Positions 1-11,410 are shown, counted from the first letter of the stretch. The stretch is 64,000 nt of DNA from Cyrtodaria siliqua (GCA_037043455.1 JAWPHD010002638.1:62001-126000), one strand, 5' to 3'. The notes: generated from the letters alone by a model not told the origin. Numbers and translations are program-made.

Positions 1-46
1 TGCTTACCTTTTATCATAGAAGGAGACATCATTATTTGTAACTTAC

Positions 47-144
47 CTTTGTTGTCTTTGAGTGTTGGGGAGGCGCCATTCTCCAACAGTAACCCCATAA
101 TCTCTGTGTGTCCCATCAGGGCGGCTTGATGCAGGCCAGACATT
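47..144 (-). CDS. caskin: Caskin-like ankyrin protein, coding exon 3 (partial gene)
   Basis: Minus-strand exon of 98 bp encoding one ankyrin repeat: M-S-G, then LHQAALMGHTEIMGLLLENG, then A-S-P-T-L-K-D-N-K-G. It keeps the LHxAAxxGHxEI...LLLexGA pattern of the family. The acceptor AG is at 145-146 and a strong GTAAGT donor is at 41-46. The exon enters in phase 2 and leaves in phase 1. The codon split with exon 2 makes Gly, giving DGDG-MSGLHQAAL, which parallels Caskin's first repeat; KDNKG at the end also matches Caskin better than ANKS1. Caskins are cytoplasmic scaffolds with six ankyrin repeats, SH3 and two SAM domains (family knowledge); only the first repeat lies here, the rest being off the left edge. 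A second in-phase donor lies 39 nt further on. Orthology is inferred from about 84 residues. Confidence 0.85.
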
Positions 145-320
145 CTAACAAGATAATTATAATTATAATCTTGCAATTAAACAAGTTACTTGAATTATAG
201 AGTGGCATATAACATTTATAAGAAACTAAATAAAACCTCAATCAAAATTATTTTACCAGTATTAAAGAATTTGAAGCTTATTGCAATGGTCACAATCTCA
301 CTGTTGAGACAGAGCGTCTA

Positions 321-334
321 TGAGCCTAATTTGA
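321..334. repeat. SINE target site duplication, left copy
   Basis: TGAGCCTAATTTGA, identical to the copy at 602-615 on the other side of the SINE. Confidence 0.93.
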
Positions 335-601
335 TTGACTGAATTGGATTTTATAGTCGCACCAACAGCAAAGGTCATATGGCGACTTTCCAGCTTCCAC
401 TGGTGGAGGAAGACCCCAGGTGCCCCTACGGGCAATTTTCGTGCACGGGCGGGCACCTGGGTAGAACCACTGACGTTCCGCAAGCCAGCTGGATAGCTTC
501 CTCACATAAAGATTCCTAGGCCCCTGAGGGATCGAACCTACAGCGGTGAGGGGCAAGTGATTTCAAGTCAGAGACGTTAACCACTTGGCCACGGATGCCC
601 C
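335..601 (-). mobile_element. tRNA-derived SINE with conserved metazoan central domain
   Basis: Read on the minus strand the element starts with a tRNA-like head: box A TGGCCAAGTGGTTAACG and box B GGTTCGATCCC. After a spacer comes a central domain with CACCTGGGGTCTTCCTCCAC and GCTGGAAAGTCGCCATATGA, then a short tail with GCGACTATAAAATCC. This central block is the widely conserved domain of metazoan SINEs known as Meta-domain or Nin-DC (recognised from memory). A perfect 14-bp direct repeat, TGAGCCTAATTTGA, flanks it at 321-334 and 602-615 and is the target site duplication. Intact flanking repeats suggest a fairly recent insertion. The ORFs crossing it are incidental. Confidence 0.93.
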
Positions 602-615
602 TGAGCCTAATTTGA
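602..615. repeat. SINE target site duplication, right copy
   Basis: TGAGCCTAATTTGA, identical to 321-334. It fixes the 5' end of the minus-strand SINE at 601. Confidence 0.93.
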
Positions 616-1253
616 AGTATATTTATGATCTGAACCATTGGTCACATGATCATCCTACCAAAAACAGCACACTGTGAGAGGATAGTTATCAACGGCAGGT
701 TGGACTACTGGAATTATTATACAGGATTAGTTTCATACTGTTTAAAATACCAAAACAAATTGCCCTTAGAATGTGGGTTTTCCCAATCCCGTGATGTATA
801 TGTAGGTACAAACATTGCTACTTCATATTACACGTCTTGCATGTGTTGTTAATCACAAGATCTGTTGTCACTATAATGTTTTCCCCAGACATACACGTCT
901 CTATTGTCACATGTACAATCAAATCGGCATTCCAACATGTTTTCATCAAAAGTTTCAAATATGGAGCAGACATTTTTGTACCTACATTACAAACCAAATC
1001 GGAGGGTTTGGATTTTAAACTGTGTCTATAAGATGAGTTTAGTCATCAGCAGTTTCATTAAAGTTTTAAGTAAGCAGCCCACAGAGCTAGAGCAGCCGGG
1101 CACTTTGATCCCTTCTTGTATAAAATATGCATAAAAAGTAGAATAGTAGCCGGATAGACCAGTCAAAGTAGCAGGGGAAAATCCCCACCATCTGCCTCTT
1201 AATCTCTGGTCATAAGAAACAGCACAACCAGTCAAAGTGAAATGAATATTTAC

Positions 1254-1305
1254 CCATCTCCATCTTGATAATTCACATTCAGTTTCTTGGTGGAACCTCT
1301 GTGCT
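1254..1305 (-). CDS. caskin: Caskin-like ankyrin protein, coding exon 2
   Basis: A 52-bp minus-strand micro-exon. The acceptor is TTTCAG (read minus, 1306-1311), preceded by a pyrimidine-rich stretch; the donor is GTAAAT, reading minus from 1253. The first two bases complete exon 1's split codon (AAG, Lys). Sixteen full codons follow, read as HRGSTKKLNVNYQDGD, and the last two bases GG complete a Gly codon with exon 3. GSTKKxNVNxQDxDG is, from memory of the family, the linker that joins the Caskin N-terminal helix pair to ankyrin repeat 1. The phase agreement at both ends and the motif together make this a secure exon although it is too short to stand out as an ORF. Confidence 0.85.
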
Positions 1306-1499
1306 CTGAAATGGACACAATCAGGATTTATATAATTATTTATAAATAACAAAGTTAAGTGTACACAAATAGGGTACACATCACAGTATACCAATTTAAC
1401 ACTGTCCGAATTACATGATGTAAATGTAGTACTCTGTGGCACATCACAGTATACCAACACTGTTCGCGTCTAGGGGTCACCCTACTGAAAATGTAGCTG

Positions 1500-1665
1500 G
1501 GATCCAGTGGGAATTAGTTATCCTGGTGGGATTTACACATCCCAGTGGGATTTCAGTTTCCCATATGACCATATCCCAGTGGGGAATTATTTTCAGGTGG
1601 GATCCCAGTGGGAAATTATTTTGAAGTGGGATCCCAGTGGTAAATTATGTTTCAGAGGGAAACAA
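1500..1665. repeat. Cluster of palindromic TCCCAGTGGGA repeats
   Basis: Irregular repeats of TCCCAGTGGGA or close variants with TTATTTTCAGGTGGG-like spacers. The same palindrome recurs at about 2105-2165 and 3540-3592, always near TTTCAG or ATTTTCAG. No TIR or coding content was seen. Confidence 0.75.
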
Positions 1666-3211
1666 TTTCCCTGTATGTCCATGTCTACTTAATAAAAACG
1701 GACTGTGATTGGTCAAAAAAGTCTAAGGAATCAGAGACTAAAGTCTAATAGTCATGGATTGGATAAAATATAATGAAACAATGAAATAAAACAACTAGAA
1801 TTCAGACATAAATATGTTTTCTTCAAAATACATATTTTTTTAAATTAGGACTGAAAAAAGACACTTTGACATTTAGCAGTAAAAAAATGCAAAACTTGGT
1901 GGAGGGGTCATAAATTCAGAGCCAGAAACGACTAACTTTTCAAAAGATTATAGCTATGAAAAAAAGTTCCTCATTACACAGCACTTAGATGTAAGTTTCA
2001 GGCAAAGGGTGCCATATTAGCTACAAGATATAAGGAAATCCAGGTTACGTCATAAAGGCTATAATGCAGCCTGTGGGAAAATCAGTAGTTGTATGTGACC
2101 TGTATGCATGTAAGTGGGATTCAGATCCCAGTGGGAATATCAGTGGGATCCCACATTTAATTTCAGGTATATTCCTAACTTTCAAATCCCGTCAACTTCT
2201 GGTAGGTAAAATAAAGGGGTTTACTCGGACTTTATCCACAATCTCTATATGAAAAACAAAAATATTTGACCATAATTTAAATTAAATTTATCCATATTGG
2301 TGTTCTAAAATCAGACAGCATCAAAAGAAGATACATAGCTATAGATAAACAAAAGATAAAGCTTTTAATCTAAAATATCACTACAAATTACTTTTATTAA
2401 GGGCTAAAGTCTATTGAGCATCAACGATAAACAACAAGTTTACCCCCTACCAGAATCTGAAGGCGTTTTATTTTATTGATCACTGACTGGTCAAATTATT
2501 TTGATGATGTCATGTGAAAGTTAGGAATAGATAATTAAAGCATGGAAAAAATATCAATTTTTAAAAGATTTTTCATATGTAACTGGCAAATTGTTTTGTT
2601 TTATATCAAAAGACGCCACAGGACCTCTACCACGATATGTGTAGTTTTATGAAAATAAATTGATTTTGGAAAGAAAATTGGATTATTTTGCTATGACACG
2701 TACCTGAGTGTGATTCTGACAAAGAGTGCAAATAAAATGTAAACACTATTTTGAATATTGGCGGGAAAATGGCACCAACTGTAGGTTTTCCTTGCACCAT
2801 TTAATGATTAAAAGTGTTTTTTGACTTATATCATACTTATATTACTTATTGTATCAAAACATCTTATACATTTGATCTATTTGAAAGAGGAAATTTCTAA
2901 AAGTATTCAGTAAAAACAGTATTTTAAAATCAAACCCCTACTGTCGTATGTTTTCGCGGATTGACCGTGTTTTATTTTTGTTGTTGATAAAAATGGTTTT
3001 CAGCACTGCTTATATTTTCTATCATATACACCATTTCACCAAGTATGATCAGGTCTTCTAAATGATGTAGACTGAAGGTTATAAATGTGTGAATTGTTCT
3101 TGAAATTTTATGTAAGGCTATGAACTAAATTCACAAATTATAAGTTCTTAAAACTCTTCAGGAACAGCTAGATATGTTCATGAAAACAAAAGCTCACAAA
3201 AGTTTAGATTG
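1666..3211. other. AT-rich intron sequence, no gene seen
   Basis: Apart from the small TCCCAGTGGGA cluster near 2105-2165, I see no element boundaries, RNA gene or coding pattern. Confidence 0.5.
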
Positions 3212-3478
3212 GGCCAAAAATAAAATTATGTTTGTTTCCCCTTCCCGACCGACCCACTGAAATTGCCGCGACCCGAATTATTTTTTCGACACTGGCGAAA
3301 AAAATTATTTTTTTTTTTTTTTGTATAGGGTGGGTACGAGTGTCTGACCAAAGAATGTATTCCAGTTTTGATCTCAAATAAAAGAAATGAAATAAAAAAA
3401 ATATTTTACCTACCTACCTACCCAACCCTTTTTTGCATGGGTCGGGAAGGGGAAACAAACATAATTTTATTTTTGGCC
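3212..3478. mobile_element. GGCC-ended MITE, copy 1
   Basis: 267 bp with perfect 39-bp terminal inverted repeats beginning GGCCAAAAATAAAATTAT and running through TTTCCCCTTCCCGACC. It is flanked by TTG on both sides, a candidate 3-bp target duplication. The interior carries a CCTACCTACCTACCC run next to the right arm, a signature shared with the copies at 9300, 13513 and 16830. A 3-bp duplication fits PIF/Harbinger-like mobilisation (inference). No transposase is present. Confidence 0.88.
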
Positions 3479-5043
3479 TTGAATCCCATTTACCAAGGGT
3501 GTCTATCGCAGAAACAAGGAGAGGATAGTATCTGTTGTTACTTTTCCAGCACAATTCCCAGTGGGATCCCTCTTTTATTTTCAGTAGGATCCGACTTAAA
3601 AGTGACAAAACGTGACATTTTCTATTCTAATTAATTTAGTACCTAAATATAACGAATGAAGTCTAAAATTACCTTCTTTTTAAAAGGAGATCATTTTGCA
3701 CAGTAATATGCACTATCCTAGGTTACACACCTGGGTGAGTTTAAGCATTTTACGCCCGATTCTATTGAAAATTTAGCACTTAACCCCCTAAGTATGACTA
3801 TAATAGCCTTTGCCTCCATTGTAAACCAAGATCAGCCTGCGATTAACCCTTTGTCACATAAATGGAACGGTCTCAATTCAAAGAAAGGACAGTCCATTAT
3901 ATATATATATATGTGTAGCAGATTAAGGTGAACCAACATTTTTGAACTTGACATTTAAATTTTTCATGAACTGAACCATAAAAACTCAAGATTTTTCTCG
4001 AAAAAGCCCGATTTATTTATTCTCTTTAAATTAAGATTAATCAGATAACCTTATTTAAACCCATAATCCCATCTTCCACAAACAGCATGAGAACATGAAC
4101 CTTATTCATACTGGACATTTTTTATATATGAAATTGAAGCAAATTAGGATGTTTTTTATCTATTTTGATAGAAAACCAAAATTCGTCCAGTTGCCTCCAG
4201 TTCCTTTAAACAAGTTTACAGGAGTTTCGATGGTGTATACATGTACATGTCTGTGACTACCTATAGTTTGTTAATATTTATGGTACTGAAATGTTTCAAA
4301 TCTATTTTCTTTCTCCTATAAATATGATATAGTGGTTATAAATGTAACTGTTATGACTGGAGGTATGGCAGTATCTGATCAGCATACAACACAAAAACAA
4401 AAGATGAAATTATAAGCCAGCACCCAGAACAGAACATTTCTCCAGCATAAAATAATATATCTGGAGATCTCCAGAAACCACAAGTATGACTAATAATGAT
4501 AGCAGATAAAATGCCAATTAGCAACATTAATTGATAGAAAGGTGGGACAGGTGTTCCTTGTCATGGTATTATACTGATCTTATCAACACAGTTTTGTAGT
4601 CCATTATGGAGCTTATTGATCTTGAGATATTATAATAACATGGAAATATCTCAACATTGTGTGTGTTTTGGGGGGTGGGGTGGTGGTGACATATTGTCCC
4701 AAGTTTTTAAATTAAATATAATTAATATTTCATATTTGATGAAAGCTGTTATTAACATGCACTTTTTATATTTTCTGCCATGTAATATTTTAATAACTCT
4801 GTTTATTTTCAACCATGGGTGAATGTTGATTAATTGTTATTTCACACCTTGATTCCATAGCATGTTCTTAATTACTTTTAGGCTGTGAGACCTTTCACTT
4901 CAAACCTGTCATTAACAAGTCATTTGATCTGATAGGAAAGGCTTTGAAACCTTCATTTAATACTTACGATCAAGAAAAGGTGATTTCTATACAATAATCA
5001 GCATGTTTTAACAAGCCTTTGGTCTTCAGATGGAAGTCACAAA
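3479..5043. other. AT-rich intron sequence, no gene seen
   Basis: Contains a small TCCCAGTGGGA cluster at about 3540-3592 and an (AT)n run near 3900. I recognise nothing else. Confidence 0.5.
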
Positions 5044-6680
5044 GTGTCATTTACTGCTTCCTTCTCAATGCCAAGTTATTTGGTATATAAACTCTTGAGA
5101 TTTTGGACATTGGACATTCCCGTTCATACCACCGAACCAGCAGGACGTGTCCATCTACGACGGAGTGTTTTAGTTGTCATCAGCACTAAGTTTCTTCAAG
5201 CGATGTCGACGCGTTCTGCAGGGGGAACCGGAACGTGACGACCATCATCGACCACCATCAACGTCGGGCCCAGTGGATTGTTTCTATTAATTTCTTTCCC
5301 ATCGAGGCGAACGCTGAAAGCGTATCAACACGTTCTGATATGGTATACACCCCACACTAGGGTGATACCGTGGCCCTTCTCAGGGCCGTTTTTTGTAATC
5401 TGCCGAGACGTAACCACCACGGATATAATCAACCTACGAACTATGGAGCATACACAGAATGATGGACGCCGTAACATCACCTCCGCAAAAGTTGGGGAAC
5501 TTTCCGGGGGTCGTTCACCATTTTGGGTTATGTTCTAGAACGTAAACATCACGGGACAACGATCACGGGATCCACAATTAACAGGATTGACCTACTTGAG
5601 AGGCTTCAATTCTCCTGTGTCCTGATTGGTCGAGGAGCTTCCAACATCTTTTCGAGCCGACAATCGGATTGACCTAGTCACAATTCTGCAGGCAATCCGA
5701 TTGGTCAAAATCTTCAATTGGACTTAGTAATCTACTTGGAATAACAATCTTCAACAGACTTGCAAGGGGTTTCTACACTGATGTGCCACCATCTCTAATC
5801 TACTGCTGCAACCAACTAATCTACTTTGAACGAGAGACTCCAACCCTTCCCGGACTCAACTGCAAACCGATAATCATCTGACGAAAAGCTCGCCAAAAGG
5901 CCCAGTGCCATAGGGCGAGGGTAAAGAAAAACTACCACTCACTCACATTGGAAACACTATACAAGAGACATTGGAGATATACAGAGATAGGGTGAACATG
6001 GTGAAAGCTATGTCGGTCAACAAAATTTAATTTTAAAACAGGAGTCGACTCTTTTCCTGACTGCCTGAAGAACTTGTGTTTTGGGTTTTAAATATTTTGA
6101 AATTATTATAACGCAAACAACTATCATTTATAACTGTTTCTTATATGGATTTTGTGCTGGATCTAAGTTAGTATGCAGATGAATAAACTGCATGGTGTAA
6201 TCATGAACTTGAGCTTAATTCCCCTAAGCTTAGAACGACTACATTCATCTATTGCCTACACATGAATGAGTGGACCCTGTGCTGTGGGTTTGTAGGGACA
6301 GTGACAAGGATGGATTCGTGGGACGGGATTTGGGCGAACGCATTACTAACGTTAACGTCACAAATGGTTATGCTAATGAGATCCCATACTCCCACGTTCG
6401 ACAACTTGATCACCAAATGTCCACCACGCCCAATGCATCACCCAGCGGCGACAGATCTATACGATGTACAAGAAGCAAAATTAATCATCTTCCTCTTGTA
6501 AGGAATTGTAAGATTTGGGAACAAGAACACGATCATCAACATGAGTTTTACGTTTGTGAATTTTAAAAACTGCAAGGGAATTATTGCAAGATCTGTGGTT
6601 GAAACAGTGTGTGTGGTGTGTTATTGTTTTAACAGTATTACTGACAGACTTACATGGAGATACTCCAAGACACTGATTGC
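5044..6680. other. GC-richer island of unknown origin
   Basis: The base composition, CpG content and codon-like texture from about 5100 to 5950 differ from the flanks. Open frames of 86 codons (5278-5538) and 98 codons (6270-6566) occur but match no family I recognise. The segment could be a decayed LTR-element or host 5' region. It has no TIRs or LTR pair that I can see. A histone-type stem-loop match sits at 5372-5387. Confidence 0.4.
5372..5387 (+). promoter_or_regulatory. Match to histone mRNA 3' stem-loop consensus
   Basis: GGCCCTTCTCAGGGCC has a six-base-pair stem and a TTCT loop core that fit the GGYYYTTHTHARRRCC consensus at every position. A TGA preceded by CGAGGCGAACGC at about 5305-5316 resembles a degraded H3 C-terminus (R-G-E-R), 55-60 nt upstream, a typical spacing. 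No histone coding sequence is readable further upstream and no purine-rich downstream element is obvious, so this is either a relic or chance. Confidence 0.3.
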
Positions 6681-6884
6681 TTGTCTGCAGTCACAATCAG
6701 TTGTAACTTCTTAAAATGTCTGAACCTGCCTGAACTCTGACAACCCCCATGTTAGCAGACCAAATACATAATTATAATTGACAGTAAAGGTATTAAAGGT
6801 GTTTTATTTGATTTCTAGCATTTACTGGTAGCATTTACTCTATACACTACCTTTGAACTCCAAAATGTTTCGTATACTGGGCCC

Positions 6885-7600
6885 GCCAAGATTGTACATG
6901 CAGTTCCTGGACTGGGACTAGTATCTCATAGTGCCAGGGTTTTACTTCCTGGACTGGGACAAGTATCTCATGTTGCCAGAATTGCACTTCCTAGGCTGGA
7001 CCCAGTACCTCATGTTGCCAGGATTGTGCTTCCTAGAATGGGCCCAGTATCTCATGTTGCCAGGATTGCACTTCCTAGACTGGGCCCAGTATCTCATGTT
7101 GCCATGATTGTACTTCCTAGATTGGGCCAAGGTTAGTATCTCATGTTGCCAGGATTGCACTTCCTAGACTGGGCCCAGTATCTCATGTTGCCAGGATTGT
7201 ACTTCATAGACTGGGCCTAGTATCTCATTTTGCCAGAATTGCACTTCCTAGACTGGGCCCAGTATCTCAAGTTGGCAGGATTGTACTTCCTAGACTGGAT
7301 CTAGTATCTCATGTTGCAAGGATTGTACTTTCTAGAATGGGCCCAGTATCTCATGTTGCCAGGGTTGTCCTTCCTAGATTGGGCCTTATTATCTCATGTT
7401 GCCAGGATTGCACTTCCTAGACTGGGCCTTGTATCTCATTTTGCCATGATTGTACTTCCTAGACTTGGCCCAGTATTGTATGATGCCAGGATTGTACTTC
7501 CTAGACTGGGCCCAGTAGCTCATGTTGCCAGGATTGCACTTCCTAGACTGGACCCAGTATCTCATGTTGCTTTGATTCTGCTTCCTATAGACTAGGCAAG
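6885..7600. repeat. 42-bp minisatellite, about 17 units
   Basis: Tandem units built on CCTAGACTGGGCCCAGTATC followed by TCATGTTGCCAGGATTG. The spacing between successive CTCATGTTGCC cores is 42 bp where measured (6967 to 7009). Units are diverged by point changes and a few indels, and degrade further to about 7700. Because 42 is divisible by three the array holds open frames on both strands (for example 7311-7595), which are not evidence of a gene. Confidence 0.9.
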
Positions 7601-8107
7601 GTATTTTGTGGTGCCATAATTGTACATCCTTCTTTATTAATAATAGCTTGACTGGGCCAGGTATTTCATGGTACCAGATATGACTTCTTCACTGGGCCAA
7701 GTATGCATCTTATTGCCTTCAATAAGGTATTTCTTGGTTCCAATACAACTTGAAAAAGTTAATGGAATATCTTCTACATTAGCTGATTTATTGTTGCAAT
7801 AACTTTCTTTATTGCTAAATTTTAGTATTTCTGCCCCGTTTTATTGCACAAATATTTGCCAAACATTGCACATTGGTGTGTGTTTTAGCTTATCAATTCA
7901 ATTTCACACATCATCATTACAACTTAATTGAAGTTTTAGGTTTAATTTTTAGAAGATAGGTAAACATTTATTAACAGGTTACCTAAAATATGTTAAATAT
8001 ATGTTTATACACCAAGTTATAGATACACAGACTTTATTTACACAACCAGCACTCATATATGTAAGATTGGACTGGCATATATCAGAGGGAAAACCAGACC
8101 AACTACC

Positions 8108-8971
8108 TTAAAGGTCAATTAAAGACTCATGGCAATCTGAAGTTTTTATCTTGAAAGCATTAAAATTAGGGTCTCAATTTATTAACCCAGTGTAATTTTG
8201 ACTTTAAACCTGCTTGCATGTCATTAAATAAAAATAAAACAGTTATGTGCATAAACACAATTTGGCTTTATACTATTCTTATAATTAGTATTAATGATCG
8301 AAAAAATGCAAGTTACACGTTTATAGAACAAAAATCCACGGATTCACATGTCTCGCCTAACTGGTGGGGGTGGGGCTGGACTTAAAAAAATAAACAGGTC
8401 AATGATGCCAGGGGCGTTCCTGGGGCTAATTTAGGTATACGCACCATCGAGTTTTGGATTCACAAATGTGCCTAACCCCACTATACCTTCAGTTTTTATT
8501 GCATTTTTCGCCTTTTTTATTTGTTTGCTTCTTTAATAGCCTGTACGCACGTGCGTCAGTGCGTATGCCCAGGTACGCCCCTGGATGCTAAAATGAGTTT
8601 GTAAAAATTTTAGTAACTAAAAACAATGGTGTTTGCAGTTTGATGAGATGACAAGTGCATTTGTTTAAAACAAAATGCCATTCTATTAAAAATCTAGTAA
8701 TCATGGGCAATTATGCCTGCTGTGTCTAGTCTGGCATGGGTATTTTTTTTTTTTAATTTGTCCCACTTTTTTCTGGGAGAATGAGAGTTTTTTAATTTGT
8801 CTCGAGAGAGAGAATTTGCGAGAAAATGACATAAACGCAAAACTTGAATGTTGACACCGCCGCCACCGCCGGAAAAGCAACACCTATGTCCTTTTTTTCC
8901 CTCGAAAAGGCGAGACAAAAACTAACCTAAGAGTTTTAAAAAACTTAAGATTGCCACGCGTGTCCCTTTAA
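8108..8971 (-). mobile_element. AAAGGGACACACGGC MITE, copy E, interrupted
   Basis: The two ends of a MITE family seen at 21976, 22955, 33794 and 59852 are recognisable here on the minus strand: an internal part ending near 8315 (ATGCAAGTTACAC) and the outer end at 8912-8971 (AAACTAACC...GCCACGCGTGTCCCTTTAA). About 600 bp of unrelated sequence separates them, including a second hairpin element at 8408-8584, so this looks like a nested insertion. Confidence 0.6.
8408..8584. mobile_element. Short TIR element, CCAGGGGCGTACCTGGG type
   Basis: The left end CCAGGGGCGTTCCTGGGG and the right end (reverse complement CCAGGGGCGTACCTGGGC) form inverted repeats of about 17 bp, extending weakly to TACGCAC. 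The flanks share GATGC if the ends are taken as CAGGGG. CAGGGGCGT-type ends are common in hAT-like nonautonomous elements; the expected 8-bp duplication is not clear. It sits inside copy E of another MITE. Confidence 0.7.
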
Positions 8972-9299
8972 CATTTAGTAACACAATTATCAGGAATAAT
9001 AGTTAGATTAGTTTAAAATGGGAATATGTTTATACTAGTGCAGCTATACAAACAATTGTGTTTGATTTATTTTTAGCTGACAATTAGGATAGTTTCCTAT
9101 ATACATCAACTTGAAAGAGAAATAATTTAGTCTTATACATTTTTTATAGCTCTGCTTGCATTTATTTACATAAAAGGTACTAATAAAATTTGAAGTTTTT
9201 AATTTGTCTTTGTAATTCTACTTTAGCTTTAAATGTTTTTATATATATTTACTTGTTTATAATATATACCCGTTGACAGGCATTTGTTGATTTACATAA

Positions 9300-9596
9300 G
9301 GCCTAAAAAAAAAACTTGTGTGTTTCTGGTTTCAGCCTGTCAAAAAGTTAGGGTAGGTAGGTAGGAAAAAGTTGTTTTTTTAGATATTTTTTTTATATAT
9401 ATTGTTCGCATATATTATGCCATTTTTGTACTAAGGCAACTTTTTGATAACCTTTGCAATCCAGATTAGATGCTTAACAACTCTGGCTAATAAAATTATT
9501 ATTTTTTTTTTTTTTCCGCTAAAAATATTTAGGGTCGGCGGTGATAAAGTAGGGACGGTCGGGAAACCGGAAACACACATGTTTTTTTATTAGGCC
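9300..9596. mobile_element. GGCC-ended MITE, copy 2
   Basis: Ends are GGCCTAAAAAAAAAACTTGT and, on the reverse complement, GGCCTAATAAAAAAACATGT, both followed by GTGTTTCYGGTTTC. TAA flanks both sides as a 3-bp target duplication. GGGTAGGTAGGTAGG lies inside the left arm, as in the other copies. Confidence 0.85.
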
Positions 9597-10008
9597 TAAT
9601 ATAGCTTATATTACTTTCATATCATCCCTTTTTTGTAACGTGCCGTAAAATACCATTCATTCATAAACGTTTTTTTGCTGTAATATAACTGATATAATTA
9701 GTAATATGCAAAAACATTTTGACATGACCTATTCAAGTAATAATTAGTAACAATTTGCCATAATTCAAGTTATGTACGTCATAATGTATACACAAAATAA
9801 CGGCACGCGGAAAGTATAAAAACAATCCAAACTGAGGTACAGTGTCCCTTTCAGAATGGCCATTATGCATACATTCTCTTTTTCTTTTTTAACGGACAAT
9901 TTAAGTGAGAAGTTCTACCACAAGTGTCAATGGTATCCAGTCTTTCTTCAGTTTTTACTATTAAAGAAACTTAGCCCGCCAAATAACGAAAAAATATTAC
10001 AATACAAA

Positions 10009-10325
10009 ACTTGATCCAGGTGTTCAGGTCATGTAATAATGTCTGTGTGCAGATTAAAAGTATAGGTTTATTTAACAGGTTCTTAAAATACCCGTGATTG
10101 AATATGCGTTAATTGAATTATGTGTTGGTAACTCTTAATTCGACACTCCATTTTTGGCCTGGCTGGTTAAAGCCGTTTATATATTGTGTCTATAGAGTTT
10201 GGATTCTCAGAATATGCAAGTTATATGTATACATGTACCTCATCGTCAGTAGGTTTAGTAACGGTGTACGTATGTTGTAAAAAATTTGGCAGTTGTTGGC
10301 CGAATAGCTAATTTAAATAAACAAA
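10009..10325 (+). repeat. Dispersed repeat R1, copy 1 (uninterrupted)
   Basis: Shares a series of blocks with 59425-59700 and, reversed, with 22296-22410 plus 22828-22925: GTGTTCAGGTCATGTA, TTCTTAAAATACCCGTGATT, GTTGGTAA, and CCTCATCGTCAGTAGGTTTA. It preserves the site (about 10130-10145) that is occupied by a MITE in the 22.4-kb copy. Coding content was not seen. Confidence 0.75.
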
Positions 10326-10829
10326 ATGGGTTGGGACCACTAACCCAAATCATGTTTCTTTAAATATGCAGAGCGACCTCAGCTAAGGTCAGTGGTTAAA
10401 GCAGAGCTAGAAGAGTTCTCGGTCGTACATGAGCTCACTGACAGGCAGAGGCATGTCTGATGGGAAACTCTGTCCATATCATCTCCCTCGGAGGTTGCTG
10501 TCCCAGCATATATAAACTAACATGATGTGTTAATGGGTTGTTAACCTCACATTTCATTTCATTATGCCTTACACTGACTGATCAAAAGATTAGACAACTA
10601 GCATTACTTGAGTAATGCATGAGAATTTTGACATTGTACATAACGACAATGACCTGGGGCTATAAGGAATAGCCTTGTCTCCAGTTTTAATCAATTTGCT
10701 GTACATAATTGACAACTATGATTAAAAGGACTACAGACTGTCAATACTGAAGGGCCATGCACATCCACTTGATCTGCATATATATCGACTTATATAATAC
10801 AAGTTGTTTTTATGCTCCCCGAATTGTTT

Positions 10830-11410
10830 TCACTTTGTCTGTCCGTCTGTCCTTCCTTCAGTCCTAATTCTTTGTCTGGAGCATGACTTGAAAACTAATA
10901 TGATGGGATTATTACGAAACTCACACAATCATAAAGGGCAATGATTTAGGAAGTGCAGAGTGCAAGAACTATAACTATTAGGATTTATTGTTACTGCCCT
11001 TTGTAATTTTACACTTATATTTCTAGTTTGTAGCCTAACTTAAAAACTACTAGTGACACTGGAATGAATTTAACTCAACACAATGATGAAAGGCAATGAG
11101 AGGATGTGCAGTGCACAAGAACCATAACCCAATCTTCATTTAAACTAGGAGTTATTGCCCTTTGTAAGTTTATACTTATAATTCTTGTCCGTAGCATTAC
11201 TTGAACACTACTAATGGGACTGGAATAAAACTTCAAGTGATGATCGAGGGTCATGAGATGAAATGCTGTGAGCTGCTTGAAGAACCATAACTCTATCTTC
11301 ATTCATATTACAGTTATTGCCCTTTGTAATTTTATATTTATAATTCTTGTTCAGAGCATAACTTGAAAACTACTGATGGGACTGAAATGAAACTTCACAC
11401 AATGGCAGTT
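10830..11410 (+). repeat. Diverged tandem repeat, units of about 150-165 bp
   Basis: Four units marked by GAGCATGACTTGAAAAC-like cores at about 10879, 11031, 11192 and 11356, and by TTGCCCTTTGTAATTTTA and GAACCATAACTC blocks. The array begins with a GTCTGTCCGTCTGTCC run that introduces similar arrays in molluscan DNA. Confidence 0.75.

Larger units (their letters stand above)
145..1253 (-). other. Intron 2 of the Caskin-like gene
   Basis: About 1.1 kb between exons 2 and 3. It holds a complete SINE at 335-601. The rest (616-1253) is AT-rich, and I see no further element in it. Confidence 0.7.

Noticed and set aside
5278..5538. 86-codon ORF as a histone or other gene
   Set aside because: The frame does not encode histone sequence and shows no known motif. 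Only the stem-loop match is notable.
7311..7595. 94-codon ORF
   Set aside because: It is a translation of the 42-bp minisatellite.
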